From: Trebouxia sp. TZW2008
Lineage: Eukaryota; Chlorophyta; Trebouxiophyceae; Trebouxiales; Trebouxiaceae
Length of the DNA: 64,000 nucleotides
Assembly (NCBI GenBank): GCA_002118135.1
Contig: BDIU01000072.1
Coordinates: 62,001 to 126,000, forward strand
Direction of reading: 5' to 3'
The stretch's first letter is position 1. Each line of letters begins with the position of its first letter. Under the pieces are notes generated by a model. The model saw nothing but the letters and a program-made list of their open reading frames with translations, was not told the DNA's origin and ran no database searches. Positions 46,601 through 56,678 of this stretch are shown here, one piece after another. The position numbers and the translations under genes were made by a program.

Positions 46601-47173
46601 CTGCTGTTGTCCGGATACTTGCAGCGACATCTCCCTTTGCAGACTTGACTCTGACAAGCCTTAAGGCACTGCACTTCATAATTTACTGGCTTTACCTCAT
46701 TCTCCTACTGACCACATCAGCTTTGACCTGCCTGCTTCCGACTGTAGCACGTGAGGACCTCAAACCAAGATTGGACGGACAGCATGCAATTGCATAGCTA
46801 CTGTGCTTTCCATACCTGCAAACATACAGCATGTGCTGCAACGCGCTACAAAGCCGTCTTTTGAACTGGCTTCTGTGCGTGTACTTTTTATGCATTCTGG
46901 CTCGAGTGCAGTGGATTGCTTGCTAGGCTGCAGGTGCTGTCAGCACTGAAGGCATGCATTAAATGTGTCAACACCAAGAAGCTTGTCTTGAGCAAAGATG
47001 CAACCCGTCTCAACATGTCAACACATTCAGAAAAGTCAGCACAGCAAAACAACACAAACCTGCCTGCATCTACTTGTCAGTGTTTCAAAACACACGGACC
47101 AGTCTATGTAGTGTACAACTTGCAATGTCTGGTTCACAGTGCTGCGAGACCATTGCAACCACAGAACCCAAAA
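46601..47173. other. intergenic between convergent genes
   Basis: 3' flanks of DDA1 and of the stromal processing peptidase. One 123-codon plus frame crosses from the DDA1 intron but has no family features. Nothing else was recognised. Confidence 0.5.
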
Positions 47174-50100
47174 TCATTTGTTGTCCTTTTCGTCACTGCC
47201 CTGCAAGTAATTTGCTAATTGGCCACTTTGGGCTGCTGCTCTGAGCGCAGACATCATGGCATTTGCTGATTCCCTAGGGTCCATTGCTGGCTTTGTACCA
47301 TTACCATTTTTGGACCGCCAGTTGCCATTGTTTGCAGCATCAGCCTTTGACCACTGCAAGTTTCCTGCGTTCTGCACCTCAAAGGGCGCCAATGCAGGAG
47401 CCTCTTTGCCACTGACTCCAATGCATGTGAACACTTGGTTGTCATCCAGGTTGAAGTGCTGCAGAGCTTCATAGATGTCATCCACTGTGGCAGCTTCATA
47501 CATTGGCACCAAGTCCCGCAACACATTCACAGTCTTGCCTGGCACCTCGTCTCGCTGTAGATGTGTCAGCAACCCAAGCCAGTAAAGGTTGTCCTGCAGG
47601 AATAGAAAGCACACTCAAGGGAACAGCCACAATATCTGACATACAAAGTGCTGCTCACAGGCTGCTTGAGAACAGGTTGCCCAGGCAGGTTTCATGTCAA
47701 ATGTGCCTCCTGCAATCTGCTACTGCGGCCGATTGCAATGCAGATGCAGTGCTTCATTTCCTACAAGCTGTTGACAGGAGTGCAAACAGCAGAAAGAAGC
47801 ATCTACTAGAAATGACCTCTTTGCATTGGCAGATGATTGTGCCCAATGCAGTTGCCTGCTGATGCGCTCTGGCCTTATACAGCCAAGTGCAAAGCATCAC
47901 ACAGTGCTCACCTTAAGGTCAGACTCATGCCGTGTGAGCACAGTGCGCCGTGCTCTAAGCACCTCCCGTGCTGACACCTTGTCAGTCAGCATGTGTCTGA
48001 GCACGCGCAGAGAGGCATCCATAGCATCCTGGATCTTGGCAGGAGTGGATGTCACATTCACCACAAACCAGCCCGGCCCAAGGCGATCAAAGGACGATAT
48101 CTCAAAGTTGACATCATATGTCAGGCCCAGAGAGTCCCTGACAGTGGTGAACAGTCTGCCATTCACAATCTCTGTCAGCAGGTTGAGGGTGACCATGGGG
48201 TACAACGGATGCTGCCGTCGTAGGTCTGTGGCCTGGGCTTGCATGTGCGGCGGTGCCACGCGAGGCAGCTGCAGCGGCGCTTGCACTGGCTTGTTCGGCA
48301 CACCCTTGCCGAAGGAGAACCAGCGGGCCGGCGCTTGACCGGCAATGTAGGCACACGCTCGCTCATCCGAGTCCTTCAGATGCCACTGTTGCCTGACCGG
48401 CGACTGGGGAATCATCAGCTGCGGCGCCCGGCTGCAGACGACAGGAGGCTGCGGCCGGGGTCCTACAGTGCCTAGATACTTGAGCTGCAACGACTCAAGC
48501 TCTGCCGGGTCAAAGTCGCCAGTGATGTTGATCTCCACGTTCTGTGGGTGCAGCATGGCCATGACTGCTTCCCTCATGCCCTCCAGAGACAGGGCTTGGA
48601 TCTCTTCAGGGGTGGGATCTCTGAAGCGCCTGCAGCCCAGATATTGGGTGAGAGAACTGCTAGCCAAGAGAGCATGCAGCATGACTGCTTGGAAACAGCA
48701 AAAGGGAGCACTTGATGCTGGATCTGTGCCTGCACTTTGTGGCTTTGACACCCTAAGGGCTGTTGTGCCATGCCAAGCTGTGACAGAAAAGCTGCCAGGC
48801 ATGCAAGGTAGCACAGCAACCAGACATGCTAGGTTGCATGCCGCTGCTGAATGCAAGATGGCAAGGAGGCGCATGGCAGACTCAAAAACATACACTGCTG
48901 GACCCAACATGTGTTGCACAGCAGCCCCAACAGCACACAGGCCCAGATTGCCGAGGGCAACAGATATGGCCACTTGGCAGTGCCAATGACAGAATTCTGA
49001 TGACAGTCTGCTGTCAGCAGAGAGCACCTTACACTGTATGCAAAAGCAGAAGAGGATCAGCACACAAGTACCTTTCAGGGCCAAGCATGGACTCCATGAC
49101 CCGGTCAGCAGTAGCCCGCTCCAGGGACTTGGTGAGGCTGCGGTGGTGGCTCACCCAGATCTGCTTGGCGCGCTCCATGGCTGCTTCCTCCCAGCAGGGC
49201 TGCTCCAGGAACAGGTGCACCAGCTCAAGCACTGCCTGCAGCCCTCCATCCCCTGCGTGCCACAACACAAATGCCTCTACTCGGATATGAGGCCATGTGG
49301 ATACCTGAAGGCCTTTGAAAGCATTGTAGCAGGAGAGGTATCTGTCAGGATTTGGCAGAAGGACAGGCACAGACAAGCTGCTGCTGGCCATGTTTGGCAA
49401 GAGCAGAAGTGATAAAAGCATCAGCTTTCAAAGGTAAGTATTTCATGCAATGCCAGAGTAATGGTCAGGTGTGCAGGCTGTATTATCATCTAGTACTTGA
49501 GAGGCTTACGCATGGCAAAGTGGAAGTCCAGGAACACAAACTCCTCATCTGGCTCCAGCACACAGTTGATGAGCTTGCTGATGCAGAAGAGCTCAACTTG
49601 CTCCCGACACCATTTGCCCACAGTGCCGGCCTCATTGAGGGTGCGCACCCCAACACCCACCACGCCCGCCCCACTGGGACCTACTCCTGACCCATTGTTT
49701 GCCCTTCCACCTGCATCGTACATCAAAGCATGATCACTACCTGCACCAACTGAAAGGCACGGTGTTGAGCAGGATGGCAGAATGCTCAGCCATTGAAGGC
49801 GAGACACAACGTACAGGAGCAGGAGGACCAAGCCGCAAAAGCAACATGCATGCATGCGCATTAGACCTGTATTTCTAATGCAGGACAGCAGCTGATGCAA
49901 TGCCAACTTTGACTATGTGCATGCTTCTATTGATTGCAACAAAGAATGTAGTCAACAAAACAGGATGCTTAAATTATGCTGGCTCAGGAGTTGAAATCAT
50001 CCCTCCATGACATTGCCATCTATAATATAGGCTGACCTGCTGCAACCATCCTGAGCATGGCAGCCTTGGGCTCATTCAGTGTCCTTCTGGCATTGATTCT

Positions 50101-53100
50101 GATGCCGTTGGACAGCCTGAACTGCAGGATGCCCTCTGCAGGGCTGTCTGAGGGCTGTGCAGCATCTTGGAGGGAGGGCTGTGGGGCAGGGCCAGACCCC
50201 ATGGGTAGGTAGTGGGGTTGCCTCTCCTCCATGAGCCTGTTGATCTCCTCATCCGAGATGAGGTGCGCAGGCACCTCTACATCTTCCCTGGCCGCAATCT
50301 GCATACACAGACGTTTTGACTGCCTGGCTGTAACACTGTGTGCACTTCACACAATCTGCATGTATACCTTGCTGACTGCCTGATTGTGACACCCCATGCA
50401 GTGCAAGCTAAGCGTGTAAAGCAAGGCGTCATGACAGGAACCGTCATGGGCAAGGGCAGCCCAAAACAGTAGCTATCAACTTTCTGCCAGGTTGCTACGG
50501 TCCGGTTCATATGCATTGTTTGTTGTCTGCAGAGACTCATTTGCCCAAGTTATGCAAACAGTAGCGTGAGCATGACTGGCAAATGCACTTCTTCTGCAAT
50601 TTGACCATGTTCAGGGTTCTTCTGGTGCGTTCATGCCTTGGGCCTGAATCATGCAAAGCAAGCCAGCCAATAAGCAAGCCCTGCCCAGAGCATGCAAGTG
50701 AGACTTCGTGACATGATGTCAGGCAGCACTGAGAGCAGGCTGCAGAAACAAGTACCTCCCCTGAATCCTCAGCAATGGCGTCGGCAATTTCCTCTGCACT
50801 GACATTGAAAGGCACAGCTCCTTCAGGCACGTCAGTCTTGTCAGGGTCCTCCATTTCTGCCAGCTGGGCAGGAGGGGAGGCAGGGTCTATGTGCTCATTG
50901 GTTGTCAAGCTGGCTCCTCTCTGTATGGGCATGCCTCCACCTGCCATGCATGCAGACATGTCAGTCTCATGCAGATCATCTGTTTGTTTGCTGTGAGGAA
51001 ACAGTTTTGGCTGGGCAGGCGGGGAGGCAGGGCCTTTATGCTCATTGGTTGTGAAAATGGCTCCCATCTGTATGAGCATCCCTCCCACTGTTAGCTTCAA
51101 GGCATGTCAGATTGATGCACACATTGCTCTAAAAGTAGTGCAGCCTGCTTTGCTGTGTCAGCACGTGCTTTGGTAGCTTCTGTTTGTATGGGCATGTCTT
51201 TGGCTGCCAAGCATGCAGACGTGTAACTCTCGCGCAGGCATCCAGTTTGTTGTTGTGCAGTGTACATTGCTGTTTCAGTGCATGTTCATTTAGCTTGCTT
51301 GTATGAGGACATTCCTGCATCTAGCAAACAGGCGGAAGCACGTCACTCTTGTGCAGACAGGGGGATGTGAAACTGCTGTTTCATACCATTCAAGCTTGCG
51401 TTTGTGTGAGTCCATCTCTCCTCCATCAAACATGCAGCACTGTCGCGGAATCAGTTGCTCCTGACCTTGAGACATCGCAAGGAGAGTGCCAGACAGGCTG
51501 TAGATTATAATCTTTACCTGTGCTTTGGCCGCTGGCGTCCATGAAAGCAGGAACACAGGCCACAATGGAGGTCATGCGGGTGGGGCCAGGCCGGGCATAG
51601 CCCTTGGCTGCATAGTCCTGCCCTACTTCCTCCAGCAGGTCAGCTTCATTGCGGTAGTGTGAGATGTAAGACAGCACACTGGCCCCGATGGCATTCACCT
51701 CCTCCAAGGAAACGCTGTCAGCCACCTCTAGCAGCTTATTGTGCGCCTGCAGGGCAAGAGACAAATGTGGCATTTTGACAAGCCTGAAATAAGGTACTGA
51801 TACAAAGCAAACTTGAACAACAACAACAAAAGAGAAGCAGGCAACAAAGAGTCTGGCTAAGGGTATAGCAGAGAATGTGGAATATGGACCAAAATAAAAC
51901 AAAAGCTGGCATGAAAGAACAAGCCAGACAGGTGGCTGCAGATGCTACAGATACAGCAGAACATGCTTCGCGATAACAAACACTGAATCAAAGGAGTGAA
52001 AGGGATGGTCGGTGGCAGTGAGTACCTCCTCTTGCGCCATGAAGGTGTGATCCAGGGCTAGGCACTCCATGCAATAGTCCAGGGTGTCTACACTGGGCAC
52101 GCTCTCCCATTGCTCTGCTAAGTGCTCACTGTCCCGCATCAGAGCAGCCTTATAGTTGGCCAGCTCTGCAGCTGTCACACCATACTTCTGCATCCTCCTG
52201 ACCTCTTGCACAGCTACCTGCACTTGCAACAGGTTGAGCCATGCCAAATGGAGTAGCAGATGATCAGAATTTCTTGGGTCGCAATGTCTGCTTATGATCT
52301 ACATCGTGATGACGTCTGCTTGCAGAACAACAGCTAGCTGAAAAGCAAATCCTGCGGATGCTGTCAGCCTGCGGCAACAGCAAATGCATCTGCAACCATC
52401 ATTGAATGCAGTCAGTGAAAGCTGAGCAACAGCTGGGAACCAACTCACAACTGCAGTGCAGTGAACAATTGCTGAACTCAGCATCTTGTCTGCTCAGGAC
52501 ATAGGTGAAGCTTGACGACCTGCACTTTATATGCAGCACCTGATACTGCATCACATTCAGTCACTGCTAAATCCCAGAGCCTGATTGCACACCTGCAGCA
52601 ATGAAAGAACAGCAGACCTGGACGCTGACAGCCTAGCAGGCAACAGCTCATGCAGACCTCCTGAATTGCATTGTAGCAAGCCAGGACTGGCACTACACAC
52701 ACCCTTACATCTTGAGCAAAAAGTTGTCCGAGCATACTACCCAAAGCCAAAGTACCAGACACACTTGGCGCTAGCGCTGGACATAGGCAAAAGATAGCCA
52801 CATAGATACCTGAATGGCATCCTTCCAGTCCTTGGGCTCAGAGGTGATAGTGAGTGTAGACACAGTGCAGCCCTCCCTGGCACTGTCACTGTGGTCCATC
52901 TCAATGCTGATGAAAGGCGGCCGCGCTGTAGTGCTGTATCGACCATTGATTCTAAACTGCAAGACGCTGAGCATGACCCTAGCCATGAAACCTGCCCTCA
53001 TGCCGGCCATTGTGTTCATGGGCTGGACTGGCAGCTTGCAAAAGAGGGACAGCATGAAGTGCTGTAGTAGGTGATGGCGGAAGACGCTGACCCCCGGGGG

Positions 53101-56100
53101 CTGCTCCCCAGGTTGCAGGGGCCCGCACCCGAACCTATGCTGCACTGGCGGCCGCACCTGGGCAAGCAACAGTGAAATGTCAGTGACCATAGATAACTTG
53201 CAAGATGCTAAGCACGAGTCTGGCCATGAAGCCTGCCCTCATGCCGGCCATTGTGTTCATGGGCTGGACTTGCAGCTGGCAGAAAAGGGACAGCATGAAG
53301 TGCTGTAGTAGGTGATAGCGGAATACGCTGACCCCAGGGGGCTGCTTCCCGGTTTGCAGGGGGCCGCACCCAAATCTGTGCTGCACTGGCGGCCGTACCC
53401 GTGCCAGCCACAATTGTAAATTGGTCACCATGGGACAACAGACAACAGGTATCTCCTGAGCTTGCACTTTTCACTTTTGCAAGCTGCAACTCTGATGTGA
53501 CCATTGGCCGTGCTGCAAGGCAGGCACCACAATGGTCAAGCAACACAGGTGACGCCTGCTACAAGCTGGTGGCCTGCTTGGGCAGCCATTTAAATGCTAA
53601 GATTGTTCATCATGCCATTGAGCTGTCTTGCATGTGATGGACCTGTCAACAATAGTGAGCAGGGCAGGGCAGGGCAGCAGGACAGGGCAAAGCAGGGCAG
53701 GCAAGGGCAGGGCAGGGCTGGGCAGGGCTGGGCAGAGCAGCGCAGCAGGACAGGGCAGGGCATAAAAAGCAAGGCAGGGCAGAACAATGAACAGAGTGGC
53801 AGGACAGGGCAGGGAAGGGCAGCCACTCACCAATTGCCTTTGCTTGAGTTCACCTGGCACGCCATTGCCTGGCAAGCGGCCAGGAGCAATCCTGCCAAAG
53901 GTCTCCCGCACAAGCTGCTCTGCAGCATCCAAGCCGCCTCCTGCCCCATTGTCAAAATCACCCACCATGTACAGGGTGGCATTGCCTGGGAAGTACCACC
54001 GCTTCCAGAAGTCATGCAGCACTTGCCTTGGCACCGTTTCTACCTGCACTTATTGTGGCAGTAGTCAAGCCCAAGATGCCTGCATGATGCATGGCTGTAC
54101 CATCGCTCACAGAAATCATGCAGCACTTGCTTTGGAACTGTTTCTACCTGCACTTGCTACAATGCTGGTCAAGCCCAGAGTGCTTGAATGATAATCTGCT
54201 ACATATTGGCATGACTTCATGAAAGCTTGTGTTATGCATTTGCTTGCTTGTACTCAAAGTTCAATGACAGGTGTGCAGGCAGCTTTGTACTTGCTTGTGC
54301 AGTTTGGGTGCATTGCATTGGCTGTCAGGTGCATTGTAATGGCTACTCTTGCCTTGCTGCATCCTTGCTGAGCCTTTTGCCAAACAGTGTGCAATGATAC
54401 AAAGTGATTAGCAGCAAGCTTGAGGATTTGCTGACCAAAGCTGTGGCAGCTGACCTGGTCCATTTTGCCAATAGGAAAGCGGAAGCCCAGGGCATTTTCC
54501 TGATGCAGGTACTGCAGCAGCTGGCAGTCTACACGGTACTCGATGGTGTTCATCATCTGAGCCTCAGCCATGATGGCTCGCCGCTCCTTCTCTATCCGAG
54601 TGGTCAGAAATTCAGCTTCAAATGCCACCTCAGCCAGGACATCCAGAACCTGTGCACCGTGCAAGCCATGTAACCAGCAAGAATTGTGGCTCTCATCTTT
54701 GTTCCTTTGAAGCAAGCTTGCAAGGCCGCTTTGTCAATGCCTGACCGAGTGTGCAAAACAAACAAATACAAAGAGTCATGAGGCAATGCTACACAACATG
54801 ATTGCGCATGAGCAGAAACACGGACACATCTCAAACAATCATTGCATTGCGCACTGCATGCACAATATCAATGTGCAGAATTGTTATGTCTCTTCACCTG
54901 TGGCAGCATGGGCTGTCCTGTTGTGCCATTCATGAGTGGCGCATGCACATGAAACACTGTGTGGTGGAAGTCTGTGTATGCATTGGAGCGTGCTCCTGTG
55001 CCCAGCAGGCTTTCCCTCTTCTTGCTGCCTAGAAAGGTGATGTGCTCAACCATGTGTGCTATGCCTTGCTCATTGGGCTGCTCATCCACGCTGCCTACAA
55101 CAGCAATGCATTATTTGTAACACCAACTGGAAAGGGATCCTTGAAGTACAATCTTTTTTGAAGCAAAACCTTCAGTAGAGCTGTCATGCTTGCATACTTC
55201 AAGCTCCCAGTTGGAAACAGGGCAGCAGCAATGCAGCAAGTCAAGAAACCAAGGTGGCTGCAACCCTTGCTGTCAGCATTGTCATTGTCAGCCTTATCAA
55301 CGTCAAGATCATCTACATGCTTGCTAGTGAGATTGTAGCTGCTGGGTGCATAGAGAAGCAACAAAGTAAGCTACAACCAGATTTTGCATAACAAAGCCAG
55401 CTTGTGTGCCAATGCAAGTGAAGCCTCGACTCAGCCAGAACTCCTTGTCATCATCAGGCAGACACAAGGGCATGATAAATAAGGCAAGAGCAGCTGACAC
55501 GTCATGAAGCATTTTGCAACTTGGCTTGACATAGTGGTTCGGTAGCTCGACAAGGTATGAATGCTCACCTGCGTGCATTTCTAGATGCGCTTCAAAGCGC
55601 TGTGGAGGGAGTTTGTTTGGCAGCATGACATATTTGAGACCATTCTCCAGCTGACCCAAGCGCAAATTGTCTGCTTGGTCCAGTTTCTCACTCAAGAGCT
55701 GCTGCACAGAAGTGCTGCTTTCGCCAACCTGCAGCACCATACCAGACTGTCAACATGGGCAAAAACTCAAAAAGACAGAGGAAAGTGCCCTCAACCAAAG
55801 GGTCTTGCATTGGCTCAATTGCACAAAACTCACCACGCTGACCGCAACCACCACCTTACTCCCATATCGCCTAGATGCGACTGTCAAGTACCTCTGACCC
55901 AGAATGTCACCAAACATGGAGGAAGACTTGCTGGACAAGTTGCTCCTGCAGGACAGCAAGCTTGTGATCACTAGCTGCACGGCCAGACGCGTTCTTACAC
56001 AAACCTCAAAGGACGCATAAAGCCCAGCATGCACCAAGGTTGACGTGACTGTGCACGCGTACGATCTGAGCGTCACAGCGGCGCAGAGAGCACGCACCCG

Positions 56101-56321
56101 CGACACCTCGGTTGTGTTGAGGACCTTGACACGGCCTGTACGTGCCGGGGCTTGCATCTGCTCTGCCCACACCGACTGGGCTGGCGTTTTGCGACGTTCT
56201 GACGCGCTAGCTGACTAGCAACAGGGCGCCTGACGGGAAGTCTTGAGGTGAAGCAACCTACATGCTGCGCTGTCGGCGCGAGTTGCCTACTAGTGCCAGA
56301 CATGCTGCCTGGAATGGTCAT
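47174..56321 (-). CDS. SPP: chloroplast stromal processing peptidase (M16 zinc metallopeptidase)
   Basis: Removes transit peptides from imported chloroplast proteins. Exons from 55569-55728 onward close in phase: 54898-55094, 54455-54649, 53831-54043, 52810-53157, 52026-52217, 51518-51746, 50756-50940, 50037-50298, 49510-49710, 49072-49252, 47912-48629, 47174-47593 (1166 residues). The zinc motif HxxEH is 'GIAHMVEHITFLGSKKRE', followed by 'GTGARSNAYTDFHHTVFH' and 'RRAIMAEAQMMNTIEYRVD', as in plant SPP. The inactive second half has 'GILQFRLSNGIRINARR', 'DERACAYIAGQAPARW' and 'TTVRDSLGLTYDV'. ATG 56321 starts a transit-peptide-like leader (56107-56321). A candidate exon at 55892-55945 does not join in phase to the next, so the N-terminal splice is open. 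Exons 6, 7 and 10 have intron copies. Confidence 0.93.
50975..51445 (-). repeat. ladder of four copies of SPP exon-10 start
   Basis: Upstream of the acceptor at 50941 the minus strand repeats the exon beginning (true exon: 'GGGMPIQRGASLTTNEHIDP'). The nearest copy, about 50990-51100, still reads 'GGMLIQMGAIFTTNEHKGP'. More diverged ones at about 51190-51235, 51290-51320 and 51370-51440 keep an ATGC-(C/T)CATACA-like core. Divergence increases with distance. Confidence 0.7.
53208..53400 (-). repeat. near-complete duplicate of SPP exon 7
   Basis: About 190 bases match exon 7 (52810-53157) closely: 'VRPPVQHRFGCGPLQTGKQP' here against PGEQP in the exon, and 'MNTMAGMRAGFMAR' in both. The acceptor AG is missing (GGCACGG|GTACGG) and the copy ends before the second half of the exon, running to a stop. 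Read as a dead tandem exon copy. Confidence 0.9.
53655..53820 (+). repeat. GGGCA-rich low-complexity tract
   Basis: Irregular array of GGGCA/GGACA/GGGCTG units over about 165 bases in the intron between SPP exons 6 and 7. Long open frames across it are a product of the pentamer. Confidence 0.9.
54105..54165 (-). repeat. copy of SPP exon-6 start
   Basis: Repeats the acceptor AAGTGCAG|GTAGAAAC and about 50 bases of exon 6 (true start 54043) with mostly synonymous changes: 'VETVPKQVLHDF' against 'VETVPRQVLHDF'. It lies about 110 bases upstream of the true acceptor. Confidence 0.85.
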
Positions 56322-56678
56322 TGCTGTCGGTCACATGTATTGGAACGACTCGCGGTGGTGATTCCACAAACCGTCGATGCGCTAGCAGACAAGGCCCTGG
56401 CTGACTGCTACCTTGACCCGGCTCGAGATGAGTCATGAAGACTCGCGACATTCTTTCGGCACCGTTTCGGAGTTTTGACGCACGCTTGCCAACGCGCTGG
56501 CAGCGGAGCTGACATCACTTGGCGTGGATCAGCTTTCCATCCACAACCTCGCAAATGTATACCACTATTTCGACACGGCTTCCGGCGTTCGCCTGAGTCT
56601 GCAGTCTGATCAGCGAGCCCAACAGAAGCGCTCACGTCTGGATACGACCTTATAAGCTTTCAGAGTTCGCGCTCAGCC
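56322..56678. promoter_or_regulatory. bidirectional promoter interval, SPP / GHR
   Basis: 357 bases, CpG-rich throughout and into both first exons (56010-56760). A TATAAG at about 56651 lies 28 bases before the GHR start codon, so it is probably not a functional TATA box unless the leader is extremely short. Confidence 0.5.

Noticed and set aside
53590..53826. Cys/Leu/Pro-rich protein encoded across the GGGCA tract
   Set aside because: Open in several frames on both strands because of the pentamer repeat; no start, splice or family support.
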